Source: Tetragonia tetragonoides
Taxonomy: Eukaryota > Streptophyta > Magnoliopsida > Caryophyllales > Aizoaceae
Direction of reading: 5' to 3'
Length of the DNA stretch: 64,000 nt
Assembly (NCBI GenBank): GCA_038025085.1
Contig: CM076153.1
Span: 6,913,501 to 6,977,500, forward strand
Shown here: in pieces, positions 1 to 11,984 of the stretch
Layout of the letters: each line of letters starts with the position of its first letter
How positions within the stretch are numbered: position 1 is the stretch's first letter
Program-made: the position numbers and the translations under genes
Notes under the pieces: model-generated
What the model saw: the letters and a program-made list of their open reading frames with translations, nothing else
What the model was told of the DNA's origin: nothing
Database searches by the model: none

Positions 1-1400
1 TATAGGTAAGGGTTGGGATCTTTTTTTCAAAAATACCCAATGGGTAGTAGGAAATGGTGAAAACATTTTTCTGTGGTATGACAAATGGTTAGACAGTGGC
101 TCTCTTAGAGAACTCATTGAAGGTCCTCTCCTTCAACATGAGTATTGCATGAGAGTGAAGGACATTATTTGTGATAATCAGTGGTGCTTAGATAATCTTT
201 CTTTTAGTCTCCCTGATGAGATCAAAGACTCTATTCTGAATTTGCCAATACTTGTGACTGATGCATGTGATTTTCCTTTTTGTAATTTGACAAAAAAAGG
301 TAAGTGTAGCACTTCTGATGCATATCTTGAAGTGCTTGATAGTCATGGTTGTGATGAAAAGAATTTTGAGTGGATCTGGAAACTTAAATGCACACCTAAT
401 ATTCAATTTTTCATCTGGCTAGCTGCTTGGGACAGGATTGCAAATAAAAAAAACTCTCTTTGCTAGACATATTGTAAATGATGATGTTTGTCCTTTGTGC
501 AATGTTTGCTCTGAAACCACACTGCATGCTTTAAGAGATTGTAGTGCTGCAAAAGAATTTTGGGACAAATTGTCACTGCCTGGCACCTTTTTTAATCTAT
601 CACTCAATGAATGGCTTGAATCTAACCTCAAGGCTCAAATAAACAATGAATCAATGCCCTGGTCATTCTGTTTGCTTTTGCTGTTTGGCATATCTGGCTG
701 CGAAGGAATAAATTTGTGTTTGACTCAAACCTGATCCCCATTAATCCCTGGCTCAAATTCTTTTGGAGCAAGGCCTGGGAGTATGTCTCTTGGCATAACC
801 CTCTTAAGCTCTCAGATCCAAAAAGTCCAAGTGGGATGGAAACCACCACCTTAAGGGTGGGTAAAGTTGAATACAGATGCTGCATTTGCTGCGGAAATTG
901 TTATGCAGGTTTAGGTGGAGTTGTTAGAGGAGAACAAGGAGAATGGCTTGTGGGATTCTACAAACTCAACAGGGCCCCTGATGTGATCACTGCTGAATTA
1001 CTAAGCATCAGGGAGGGACTAAAGATTGCAGTGACCCCTCAATGGAAGAAAGTTATCATTAGCTCAGACAATCAACTAGTAGTGGATATGCTACAGAACA
1101 CTAATCTGGTTACCACTAACCTGGGCAACATCATTTTGGATTGCAGGCACCTCCAGGGGATGCTTGAGGAAGTGACTTTTGAACATCATGTTCGTGAGAC
1201 GAACAAGCTCGCAGATCTTTTGGCTAAACATAGTTTAAATGATGGGTGTAGGCAAAGTGATGTAGTTAGCTTTAACTATCCTCCGAATTTTTGTAAAGAT
1301 GTATATGTTGATGACATCAAGGGGAAGACCTATGAACGATCTTGTAAAGTTGCTATCACGTAGTTAATTAAAGAAGTTTCTTACTGACCAAAAAAAAAAA
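1..1400 (+). mobile_element. 3' part of a decayed LINE (non-LTR) retrotransposon
   Basis: The reading frame is open from the window edge and shows the region after the reverse transcriptase of plant LINEs (WVVGNGENIFLWYDKW, about 35-100). A zf-RVT zinc-binding domain follows: WKLKCTPNIQFFIWL at about 380-420, then CPLC and LRDC...AKEFW at about 490-570. An RNase H-like domain lies at about 860-1240 (GLGGVVRG, AELLSIREGL, SSDNQLVV, NKLADLLAKHS). The pieces lie in different frames: one shift falls near 440-466, another near 715-740, and the segment with the first RNase H aspartate (NTDAAF, about 870) is out of frame with the rest. The element is therefore dead. A short A-run at 1389-1400 is the likely poly(A) tail. 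The 5' portion is outside the window and I could not identify a target-site duplication. Confidence 0.87.
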
Positions 1401-3157
1401 GATTACAAGTGCGACAGCATCTGCGCGATCAGTAACATCTGCAAGAGTGACAGTGTTGCCTCCTAGCCCTCATAATCAGAAACCACACTATCAGAATCCC
1501 TGGCCACCACCCATGGCATCGAAAAACCATTAACAGTGCAAGATTATTCCAACAAATGATTCCTCTCCTACTTGGCGGTGGCTCCATAGACACCAGACAT
1601 CAAGAACACACCATTTTTAGGTAAATATTTGACAATGCAGGTGGCATATTGAGCATTAGCACAAACATGCACATAAAAGATGTCGTCTTTCAAACAATCC
1701 ATATTCTGCCATTATTACAGCAACGAAGGTTGTCAAAAAAGTGCCGGGAGCAGGGAACATTTTACTATGCACCATTGGGCCTAGGGACTAGGGAGGCCAA
1801 TATGTATGGAGCCTTATCTTTAACGGCAAAACTGGCAAAGAGAATTTACTATTCAAAGTGTATGTACTGTACGCAGCCGCAGCAGCAGCTTCAATTGCAC
1901 ACACATGTCATTCTATGCTAGGAACCAGATCTGTTTCAAAAGGAATACGACTGCTCCCTCAGCTCACCTTTGAAGAATTCATGTCAGCCTTGCAAATTCA
2001 AATGGTAGCAATTTGTGAACAAAAACAGAAACACGAAATTACAGCCACGAATTGGATCCAAAGCTTGATAACAGTTTAATTGTATGTGCAAATCCAGTAT
2101 TATTTTTATTTAGTTGGATGGGTTGTAATTTTTTGGTTTCAATTGCGGATAGCTCAGCTGGTCAGAACTCGGAAATTTATTCCCGAGGTCACTGGCTCGG
2201 TTTAATGACAACAAAGGCCTCATAGTGTAAATCTACTGCATGCCCATACGTTGCATAATTTAGTCTGTCCTGCTCACTCGACAGTCGATATGCCTTAAGC
2301 TGATGTATAGCCATTTTACAGAAACAGTTCAAACATGCTCAAAAAGAAAATGAAGTGAAATACCAAATCAAACTAGAGCATTTTATTATGCAATGCTAAT
2401 ATATATGATCTGTATTGTGTGGAAACCATGATAAAAAGCTTGCACAGAATGCGTGAAAAACTTTGTCATCAAATTACAGAATGAGTGAGAAGCTAAATCA
2501 CAATTGAGCTCAAACAGACCATAGGTAAATCCTGAATTTGTGGTTCAGCATTTCAGACTTTAATCTTAGCATAGAGACAAAAAGGGCACATAGTGAAACA
2601 GTTTGAGAATTGACTACGACTTTTACTCAAAAGCACTTCATTATGGCACCAGATGACACCACTAAAGAAACAGTAAAATTACAAAAATAATACACAGGGG
2701 ACACAGTTTCGTACACTGAACATATTGTCGATACACTTATAACTTTTGTTGGCATCTGAAAGTATACAGTCACCAGCCAGTTATTTTAGATGGAACAAAA
2801 CTGTAGTGGTGGATATCCTCCTTTTACCGAGCATAAAAACATCAATAACTGGATTTTAATGGTGCTAAACGCACCCGAGTGGTTCCGATTTAGTTTAATT
2901 TGAATAGTTCAATATCATCAAAAATAGAAACATCGAGTTTATGTTCCTGCAATAGCCCAGGAAATTGGATTAGTGAAGAGTTAAAAATATTTGACACATT
3001 GCTCTAGTTAAACATGTTCTAGCTACGACACAGCTGGTAAAAATCCATGCAATATGTATTTTGACATCCCCTACCTTTAGATCTAAACCTAACCAAGTTC
3101 CTAATAGTTTTCAAAAATGACTACAAGAATACTGTAGGAAAATGCCCCAAATGTACC
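1401..3157. other. Intergenic spacer, no gene seen
   Basis: AT-rich spacer between the LINE and the 3' end of the receptor kinase locus. Short open frames occur but have no recognisable domain. The part nearest 3157 should hold the 3' untranslated region of the minus-strand kinase. A SINE head fragment is listed separately. Confidence 0.6.
2143..2200 (+). mobile_element. Truncated tRNA-derived SINE head
   Basis: The segment carries a good pol III A box (TAGCTCAGCTGG) followed by a degraded B box region (AGGTCACTGGCTCG). It aligns with the head of the complete SINE at 52199-52335, sharing CTCAGCTGG, CAGAACTC and AGGTCACTGG in the same order and spacing. The 3' body and tail seen in the other copies are missing. 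It cannot be a tRNA gene because no acceptor stem closes around it. Confidence 0.6.
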
Positions 3158-6100
3158 TCAAAGTAAAAAACGATGTCCACGCCTTGCTCTAACAAAATTG
3201 TTCCTTGTTGATAGTAGCCCTTTAATGGCATCTTTTGTGCTCATTCGATCTTGTGGTGACTCTGCTGAACATTTCACTGCTATTTCAACAACAGCCTTTA
3301 TGCACTCAAAATTCCTGCTATCTCGGGCCTGATTTTCATTCTGATTTTCTGAGCTTGAACCACCATTCTCATCTCGAAGCATTGGATCAATAATGTTTGT
3401 CAGTTGGTCAGGCAATGATAGTTTTGCATACTGATGAAGGTTCAGACCTCCTTCAAACAATGTTTCAGTGGGCCGTTTCGCTGTCATCATCTCTATCAAG
3501 ACTATCCCGTAACTGTATATGTCACCTTCCTTAGATACCAACCATACTTCCTAAGCCATACTCTGTCTCAAAAAGGGAAAATTTTGATGTTAGAAATTAT
3601 ATAGAGAAATTAGAGCTGAAAAACATCTTTGCAATACCAATAAGGCAATAACCCCAACAGGAAAATATGCATCAGAAAAGTTACCTGGAGCAGCATATCC
3701 AACTGTCCCTTTTAGTGCAACTGAGCTACTATTACTCGCATGTGTTTGAAATCTTGCTAACCCAAAGTCTCCAACATGCGCAACCATGTCATCATCAAGC
3801 AAAATGTTGCTCGGTTTCAGATCACAATGAATTATCGGAATTTCACAACTGTTGTGCAGATAGTCTAGTGCACAGGCCACATCAATGGCAATGTTTAACC
3901 TTTGCAGGAGGCTTAAACTTTGTTGCGGATTATCTTGGCCATCCATTTCTTGATCCACATGAATCCACTGTAGAAGATTCCCATTTGTCAGGAACTCATA
4001 CACCAAAGCCTTGAAGTCATTGCCTTGAAAATCAGTACTCGAACAAGCAGTGACAATCTTAATAAGATTCCTGTGACGGATATTTCTCAGCGCATTGCAC
4101 TCTGCCATAAAACTCTTGCTAGCTCCTTGTTCTGCAAGGCTAATTACTTTAACAGCAACAACCATGCTCTCCGAATCTAGGACTCCTTTGTAAACAGAAC
4201 CAAAATGGCCTGTGCCCACTAAATTTCCTTGGGAGAATCCATTTGTAGCTTTCAAAATCATGTCATAAGACACTTTCGGAAAGTGCTCGCTCAATGATGA
4301 CTCCTGGGACGGCTTGTTCTTTTTTTTCCTACAAAAAAGTAGGTATACAGATGACACTATGGATACAACAACAACCAAACAAGCTACCCCAATGATTAAG
4401 GTCACTATAAGAGACAATTTTATCATCTTCTTAAACCCACTTGTTGGAGCACCAGCAGGGCATCTTGGCAAATGAAGCTCAGGAATCCCTCCACAAAGTT
4501 TCGAATTTCCGGAAACTGACAGTGAAGTAGAATTTGCGAAAATCCCTTTTTTCGGAACTTCTCCCTCCAAGTTATTAAAAGATAAATCAAGTACCACAAA
4601 GGAAAAGTTACACAAGAAGCTTGGAATTTGGCCGGACAATCTGTTGTGAGACAGGTTCAAATGCTGGAGACTAGTTAAAGACTGGAAAGATTGAGGGACA
4701 AATCCAGTCAAGGAGTTTCCACCCATATATAGTTCAACAAGCTCAATACAACTGCCAAGGCTTCTTGGAATTTCCCCAGAGAAGGCATTTTCTGATATAC
4801 CCAAAGCCACTAAATACCTTGACTGACCAACTTCCACTGGTACGGTTCCTTGTAGATGGTTTTGACTCAAATCTAGCCGAACTAGCATTGGAGCATGGAA
4901 CAGATGAGGAGGTAGTGCACCAGTGAGGTTGTTTTGTGAAAGATACAAGTATAATAGACTCATACAGTTTCCTAGACTTGAAGGTATCACTCCTTCTAAA
5001 TTGTTATGGTCCAAGTACAACTTACTTAACCGTGGTAAATTCCCAATCGCGTAAGGGATATGTCCAGTCAGGTGATTTGCAGACAAGTTTAGCGACTCTA
5101 ATTTGGTTAGCTGTCCAATCTGAGGTGAAATATGTCCAGAAAGGTGATTTGCAGACAAGTCTAGTCCTTCTAAGTTAACGAGGCTGAATAACCCAGATGG
5201 AATGCCTCCAGTAATTTTATTTTGTTTGAAATCTATAGCCCTGAGTTTAGTTGACCAGTTACCGAGGAAATCAGGTAGATTCCCTCCCAAATTGTTAACA
5301 GCACATTCTAAAATTCGCAACTGATTACAGTTAGCAAGACTTTGTAAAAAGCTTAAATCACCGGCTTCTCCTGTGCCTAAATAGTTCCCGTTGATCATAA
5401 GAGTTGTCAAATTGGGCATGTTTGCGCCACTGAAACTAAATTTAGAAGTGAAATTGTTAGAATAGATACCTAACTTTTGAAGGTGAGTGAGGTTGGAGAG
5501 TGAGACTGGAACGTGTCCCTGAAAGGAATTTCCACTTATCTCGAGTTCGATGAGCTGAGGAAAACGAAACCCGATATCTACTGGCAGGCTCCCTTCAAGT
5601 TGGTTGTAAAACAAATTGATAAGTTGGAGAGAAGAAAGATTGTAAAAAGAGAGAGGAATTGTACCTGAGAGTTTATTTCTAGAAAAGCTAATGAAAGTTA
5701 AATTTTTGAGTTGGCCAATATCGTTTGGAATGCTTCCTTCAAAAGAATTGCCTGCTGCAGACAATATTTGCAGAGATGTCATATTCACAAAGTTGAGGAG
5801 TTTGCCTGTCAATCTATTTTCCTCAAGGATTAACTCTACCAAGTTCGATAGAAGGCCAAGTTCAGGAGGAATGGCTCCCGTAAGATTGTTCCAACCGAGC
5901 CAAAGTTGCTCAAGGTACAAACAACAAGATATGTTGGCTGGAATTTCTCCTTCAAAGGAATTCCTATCTAATATTAGAGTGCGTAGCCTAAACAAATGAC
6001 CAATTTGAGGTGGTATTTCTCCATGAAGATTATTGTTATACAAACTAATATGGTGAAGGAAACTCAAGTTTCCCACAAAAGGTGACAAAGTTCCCACCAA

Positions 6101-6376
6101 ACCCAAAGAATCAAGAGTTAACAAAACGACTCGTCCTCTTTGATGCAATCTAGCACCACAAGTGACACCTTGCCACTGACAAAAGTGTGTAGTCTCATTC
6201 CATGACCTCAAAACCCGTTGAGGGTCATGAGTAATCTGAGACTTGATTGCTAAGAGGGAAAGATGGTCGTTATTAGTCCCTTGGTCATGGTGACCTAAGG
6301 AACTGGCAATGGAAAGAAGGTTTGAGTTGAAATCATGGATAAAGAAAATGATGAGCAAAATGGCAACGAGATTCAT
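3158..6376 (-). pseudogene. LRR receptor-like kinase (LRR XII, Xa21/EFR/FLS2 type), frameshifted
   Basis: Exon 1 is 6376-3685 and exon 2 is 3562-3158; the 122-bp intron has GTAACT and GACAG ends. In exon 1, residues 1-25 are a signal peptide, about 36-75 the LRRNT domain (WNETTHFCQWQGVTCG), then some 20 LRRs, a membrane helix at about 654-682, and a kinase from about 713 with P-loop GTGHFGSVYKG, K743, IIHCDLKPSN (non-RD, typical of pattern-recognition receptors) and DFG at about 870. Consensus splicing continues the APE motif as APEYGLGSM, but a tandem 4-bp duplication (ACCAACCA, 3537-3544) then shifts the frame to a stop within four codons. The downstream frame (KEGDIYSYGIVLIEMM onwards) is intact to 3158. 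Using a weaker acceptor a few bases further on restores the frame but drops the APE glutamate. The product was presumably a plasma-membrane immune receptor. It is probably a non-functional allele or a recent pseudogene; an assembly error is the alternative. Confidence 0.88.
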
Positions 6377-6860
6377 GGCTTGAATAAGTTTGTATAAATG
6401 TGGGTGTTTTGAAAACAGAGCTCCCTAAGATCTTAGCTGCAAGCATAAACATAATGAGCGTTGTCATGGATACTTATACTAGCCTCGCGGTAGGATGTAC
6501 GCTAGTCGCTAGGCGTTTAGGATCCTTATCTCACCTTGACTTGGTACAATGCTAATGTACTCCTACAGTCCTACTATGGTCGTTTCCCTTTGGACGGGGC
6601 ACGGAGCACGGGGCACTAAACTTTAATTTAATAGGTTGATAACAACATTCAATAACTGTGGAATTATGAAATACGTTGAAATTTGGGAAGAATTAAGAAG
6701 ACTTGTGAAGAAAAGCCTAGGCTCGCTCCATACGGCAATATGACTACCATGGGATCTAAGAAGTACTTAATAGGTCCCAACATGAAAACTGCAGTTGTTT
6801 ACTCCATGAAGCACGTTAGAAAAAGGATGTCACTAGAGCTTATTGTGAAGTCAAGCATAA

Positions 6861-6940
6861 TCTTGGGAGAGGAGGAATTGGAACCTAAAACCTAACGTAC
6901 CCGGTATTTCAGCCTTGACCACTAGCCACTAGGCCAAAAC
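6861..6940 (-). mobile_element. Possible SINE or tRNA-like head at duplication breakpoint
   Basis: On the minus strand the segment begins TTTTGGCCTAGTGGCTAG, close to a pol III A box (TGGCNNAGTGG). About 55 bases on comes AGGTTCCAATTCC, one or two changes from a B box (GGTTCGAATCC). The spacing fits a tRNA-derived SINE head. The extent of the body to the left is unclear and no target-site duplication was found. It lies exactly where the two receptor-kinase copies lose similarity. Confidence 0.45.
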
Positions 6941-7219
6941 TTCCTTGGTACTAGAGGAGGTGATTTGTGAAGTTATGTTCTTCATGACTTTGTGATTTCC
7001 TTGACCACAAGTGACACCTTGCCAGTGACAAAAGTGAAGAGACTCATTCCATGATCTCAAAATCCCTTGAGGGTCATGACTAATCTGAGACTTGATTTCT
7101 AATAGGGCATGATGATCAGTATTATTCCCTAGATGACTAAAGGAACTGGCAATGGCAAGGAGCCGGTTTGGGTTGAAATGGATAAACAAATTGACGAGCA
7201 AAATTGCAAAGAGATTCAT
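6929..7219 (-). pseudogene. Truncated tandem copy of the LRR receptor kinase (5' end only)
   Basis: An open frame begins MNLFAILLVNLFIHFNPN. It matches the first ~75 residues of the kinase at 3158-6376, covering the signal peptide and LRRNT domain (IKSQISHDPQGILRSWNES, WQGVTCG). Similarity stops abruptly just after the VTCG codons near 7005; the rest of the frame is unrelated and no LRRs or kinase follow. The sequence upstream of the start (7220-7610) also matches that upstream of the full copy (6377-6670), so promoter and 5' UTR were duplicated with it. The frame has no internal stop and might be transcribed, but only a short secreted fragment would result. I read it as a duplication remnant. 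Confidence 0.8.
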
Positions 7220-7321
7220 GGCTGGGTTGAATAAGTTTGTGTAAATGTGGGTCTTTTGAAAACAGAGCTTCCTAAGGTATTTGCTGCTAGCATAACGAGC
7301 GTTGTCGTGGATATTTATTTA

Positions 7322-7521
7322 CTCCCTCCGTTTTCTTTTAAACTTCCTACTTGTTTTTTTGAGGTCAAACTTTGTAAACTTTGACCTTTAATATATAAAA
7401 ATTTCATAATGTCAAATTTTTACAAATTTTACTTGTATAATTTTAGAGATATTAATGGTCAAAGTGCTGCATTGAAGACCGTGAAAAAGCAAGTAGAAAG
7501 TTTAAAAGGAAACGGAGGGAG
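7322..7521. mobile_element. Stowaway-like MITE (Tc1/mariner type), 200 bp
   Basis: Terminal inverted repeats CTCCCTCCGTT and AACGGAGGGAG are flanked by TA on both sides (7320-7321 and 7522-7523), the Stowaway signature. Internal segments GGTCAAACTTTG and GGTCAAAGTG...GAAGACCGTGAAAAA recur in the MITE at 22815-23068. It sits in the duplicated 5' flank of the truncated kinase copy; the corresponding site by the full copy (about 6475) lacks it. Confidence 0.88.
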
Positions 7522-7523
7522 TA

Positions 7524-8366
7524 TAATAGAAGTCTGGTTGGTGTTTAGGACCCTTTGACTTGGTACACTACTAATGTACTATGATAACAACATTTAATAA
7601 TTATGGATACATCCAAGCTGGTCGATTAAGTTGCAATGGGTTATGGGTACATACAAGATCCAAGTCATACAACTGTACCCATATATATCTAGACATATAA
7701 GTGGACCCTGAAATACTTGGGCATAATTCAGTGTCCTGGGTTTAATTCCACTTTCTTTTATGCCTTCTCAAATCTTTAGGGTTATGATAGTATAATCTAT
7801 TACTTTATAATTGCGCAGTCACCTCTATATCTCTCTGTTCCATAGCATAGAAACGTTAAGTTTATGTACCTGCAACGGCTCCGAACAATTGACATATGCC
7901 TCCAGTTACACACACTAGCAAGAAAACAGTGCTTTAAATAAAACCAAATTGTCCAATAATATTACACTAAAATGGAGGGGTAAAGTGCAAAGTCGACTTT
8001 AAGGTAGTTTGAGCTTTTGTTGTTGCTACTACGAGTATATATTTCTCTGGTGCAAGCTAGAAGCTACTGTATATTTTAGCCACTATATGTATCAAAAACA
8101 CAAAAGCATGGTAACAACGGCTGTCACAGTAGGTGGTTACTGGTCTTAATGAATAATAACTTAGTATCATCAACGCTGAAACCCACAAAACCATTTACAG
8201 GCTATTTGTGAACAAGCAAAAAGTGAAGTATTTGCACTCTTCTTAAAGCCATGTCCCTGGCCAACAGGTAGCTCACACAAAAACCTCGACTATTCACTAA
8301 TTCTACTCGTATGGAGCCAAAAGGAAAAACATGAAACAGCATAAGAATGTTACCAAATTGAGTACA
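7524..8366. other. Intergenic spacer and NBP35 3' untranslated region
   Basis: About 840 bp without a recognisable gene. The part nearest 8366 should be the 3' UTR of the minus-strand NBP35 gene. The segment near 7540-7610 (TGACTTGGTACAC...GATAACAACATT) is part of the duplicated kinase 5' flank. Confidence 0.55.
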
Positions 8367-11300
8367 CTATGCACCATTCTCTGCTGCTCTTTTGGGTATC
8401 AGGTTCTCTATGATGCTCTTCAGCTCAGGAGCGCTCACACTGCATTTCTGATCCTCAAAGCAGGATCTACCTTCTTCAGCCGCCTTGCAAAGTTGGGGAT
8501 CCAATGGTACTTTCCCGAGAAAAGGAACCCCCATTTCCTGACACATCTTCATGGCACCACCACCACTACTGTCAAAGACTTCACTGTATGCCACCAAATT
8601 CAGCAACTCTGGTGCTTTCTCCCTAATATACTGCAAAGCCCATTCCGTGACATTGGTATTTTTCCCGGTCTCCGAAGGCTTCAGGAACTTCACATCTGCC
8701 AGTGGCTGGCACAAGCCGCTCATGTTCTCAACGACCCCAAGAACTTTTATGCCAACCTTTTTGCAGAAGCTCACTTCTTTGCGGACATCGATCAACGAGA
8801 CTTGTTGCGGGGTCGTGACGATAATCGCACCGTCAATGTTGGATCCCTGGAGGCATTGGACGATTGAGATGTGCTCATCTGAGGTGCCCGGTGGAGCATC
8901 AACCACGAGGTAATCAAGTTCCCCCCAATAAACATCCTTGAGAAACTGCTTGATGAGCCCGTTCTTTCGTGGGCCCCTCCAAATGACGGCATCATCTGGG
9001 TTCGGAAGCATGAAGCCAATGGACACGACACCAAGGTTGGACTCAACATACACAGGAGACCAGCCAAGGTTGCTCTGATGGATGTCTTGGCCTTCTAGGC
9101 CAAGCATTTTGGGTATACTTGGGCCGCAAATGTCTATGTCAAGTAGTCCAACCTGATAATCCATGGCTGCTAATGCGAATGACAGTTGAGCAGAGAATGT
9201 GCTCTTGCCAACCCCGCCCTTACCAGACAAAACCAGTATTATGTGCTTCACAGTTGCCATTCTCTCTGCAATTGGAACCAAGTCTGCAAGAGGTCATCAA
9301 AAAAAAAATTTATCCATCAGAAAAGGTCTCACTAGAACCAAATCTCTTATAGACACCAGCATGTTAAGTCATATCAATTATGGTTCAATCGGTGTCTGTG
9401 TAAGTGATTTGGTAGCTACCAACATTTCCTTTCAGAACAGAAATACACATCTCCACCCCATAAGTGACAACTTGATAACAGATGTATCAGGAAATAAAGT
9501 TCATAAACAGACAACTTTGACATGCAGAGTTGATTCGAACTACGAAGTTCAAATCAAATACCTCACTTAAAATGAGAGAAAGGACATGAAACTAAAGTAC
9601 CTACAAATCTACAATAAACAATGGCAAGGAGGTCAACCCTCCTATAAAAACATACTATACCACTCAACTCCTCAGATGAAGTAGAGCTATCCAAGAAAGT
9701 TAGGAAACATCTCACCTCCTGCTAAATTTCCTATTGGATTTAGTGAGACATTGACATGGCCAACAGTGCGATCCTGCTTACTTTCCTTGTCGAGTTAGAG
9801 AATCATTACATGGTCAATAGAATCCTGCTCAGAAGGTCCCCATTATGACTATATAAGAGATTAAACTCGTAACCCTTTGCCCTCCCTTGTTGCATGTAAT
9901 AAGCCCAAAAGGAGAAAACATTCAAGTTTCACTGCACATAAAGCTCTTCCCTTAACCTAGGTCAATATATAGTGGCATGCCTATGAGGTGATGCTCTGCT
10001 TCCAGCTTATGACATTTTAAAGTTTACAGGCTTTGTTAGAGTCCCTTCCTTTTTCTCTAACTTTTGCTGTCATCCCTTGGTAGCTCTTGAGATTTTATGA
10101 GCAAAGATGAAACCAGAAGAAGATTTTGTTGATGAACTTCAACCTGGCAACCAAACACTACCTTTATATTTACAGTTCATGAAATCCGTACTCCGTTGCT
10201 TATTAGCTCTTTCTCTCTTCACTTTATAAAGCCTAATGATAGCTTTATTCTCACTCAAAAGGCGCCACCTACTTGAACGAGTTAATCATGTTCTGAATGG
10301 GAATGGGATAATACATTTGATAATCAAAGTACAAAAGCATGGCAAGTAGATGGCATATGCTGAACATGATGATAGATAAACCGGCATTTTTCCAAATTGT
10401 TTGAGTTCCAATGTACAAACTTTTCTGAATAATTTGCACACGTCAAATCACATCCTGGATATTTCCAGCTCATAGGTATCATAGCTCCTATATGGACCCT
10501 AAGTAAAGTTCGTAAATATTTACTAAATACTTATTCAGAACAATTTGGACATGTTGAATCATGTCTTAGAGATTTCTAGCTCATAGAATCTATAGCTTCT
10601 CTGCAGCCCCAAAGCAAAGGTAACAACTTAATATTTCTTTTAAGAGTTTCACACAACAAATGTGCGTTCCTGTAATGACCTTAACACTCAACAAACTGTG
10701 TTGTTCTTAAAAGGTCAAAGAACCTTTGTTGCGTAGTAGATGATTCAACCCTCAAGCAAAATAACAAGGTATATCTAGTATTCCTTTCTGGTAACCACGT
10801 AGCTAAGAAGATAAAACTGGAAAATTTAGGTGTTTGAAGAGGAGGAAGATGTCTAATTAGAGTCATAACTTAGGCCTAACCTTCCTAATGTTCTGAAAAA
10901 AAACTATACAGTATAGACAACAAGCAAGCTAAACTAATTAAAACATTTTCTGCAGCCAGCATAATATTCAAAGCTTCCGGACCAAAGTACGATCAGTTAT
11001 CAATAAATGTGCAACGCTGCCAAAACTTGTCCGGCTTAGTTAACACAACCAACCCAAGATGAAGGGTCAGCCCAAGCGGGCGCTACAGCTACTTAATGGC
11101 TTGTAAGTAAGAGCTCGAAGAATAAGTACATTATATTTGAATTGCTTCAGTTAGTTAGTTCAATCATTGATAAAACTGATTTAATTAACAAAAAAGAGAC
11201 ACAACCTTTGATAAGCATTAAAAAATTATGCTCATCATAATGACCTCTACCAACACAATCGAGTTGTTATGCTTGAGATGCCAAAGACTAAAGTTTCCAG

Positions 11301-11984
11301 GAAAATAAGAGTCCAAAGAGAATAGTTTTAACTTTAACACATATATAATATCTTCAACTTAGGCTCCGTTTGATTCACCTGGATAAAACTGATTTGAACT
11401 GAACTGATCTGAACTGAACTTAATTGATTTTTTGAGCTTGACCGTTAACCATTTAAAATTCGTCCAAACATAGTCAATATTGGACTCATTTGAAAGTATG
11501 CTTTGGGATCTTTCCGACGACATAATTTTCATCATGAAATTATTTCGGAATAAAAAGTTATATGGGTAATAAAGTTATACATGAACTGTACTGAACTGGA
11601 CTGAACTGAATTTAAGTAAAATTAAGGTGAATCAAACAGAGCCTTAGTCTTCTCAAATCCAAGAAAAATTCCCAAGTTACCTGCGTCAGGGCCTTTTGGT
11701 GCGGTGGCGCAAACTTGTTGATTAGGGCAGCCTTCACATGAATCAGCCTTTCCAGCAGATTCAGATTGAGGTCCTGGGCAATCTAAACAAATCCAAAAAC
11801 AAAGCAGCAACAAATTCAACATATTTAATACCCTAAATAGTCTAAAGGCAGAGTCAAACTTAAACTAACAAATTTGGAACTTGAACATTTGAGAATGATA
11901 AGAAAAATAAGGAATTAATTAGACAAGAGGGAACTCACGTTCATTGGCATCTTCAGGAATTTCACCATACCCACTGTTCTCCAT
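8367..11984 (-). CDS. NBP35: NBP35, cytosolic Fe-S cluster assembly P-loop ATPase
   Basis: Three exons: 11984-11939, 11782-11681 and 9283-8367, giving 354 residues against about 350 in the Arabidopsis protein. The joins are GT-AG and keep the frame (NEHCPGP across intron 1, GPDADLV across intron 2). NBP35 is a soluble Mrp/Nbp35-family scaffold that builds 4Fe-4S clusters for cytosolic and nuclear proteins. C17, C31, C34 and C40 form the CX13CX2CX5C cluster site. A deviant Walker [10 protein letters not shown], is at 70-78, and [12 protein letters not shown] is the Walker B region. The C-terminal CPXC pair of yeast and animal Nbp35 is replaced by ENMSGLCQP, as I recall for plant NBP35. The start ATG begins [14 protein letters not shown], like other plant NBP35 proteins. 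Intron 2 is long (about 2.4 kb) and carries a Harbinger MITE 37 bp from its donor site. Identification is firm. Confidence 0.95.
10419..10622. repeat. Diverged tandem duplication in NBP35 intron 2
   Basis: Two segments about 110 bp apart share the order ACTT-TTC(T/A)GAA, AATTTG-ACA, AATCA, CTTAGA/CCTGGA, ATTTC(C/T)AGCTCATAG and ATAGCT. The copies are clearly related but differ at many positions, so the duplication is old. No function is suggested. Confidence 0.6.
11362..11643. mobile_element. Tourist/PIF-Harbinger-like MITE in NBP35 intron 2
   Basis: The terminal repeats GGCTCCGTTTGATTCACCT and AGGTGAATCAAACAGAGCC are inverted with one mismatch. TTA flanks both ends (11359-11361 and 11644-11646), the 3-bp target duplication of PIF/Harbinger elements. 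It is 282 bp long and its interior has repeated CTGAACTGAA motifs. It ends 37 bp from the splice donor of NBP35 exon 2. Confidence 0.85.

Noticed and set aside
1649..2079. Two overlapping plus-strand frames of 90 and 73 codons
   Set aside because: No recognisable motif, no upstream leader-like sequence, and the second frame begins inside the first; treated as chance.
8331..8913. Plus-strand open frames of 178 and 120 codons
   Set aside because: They are shadows of the well-supported NBP35 exon 3 on the minus strand.
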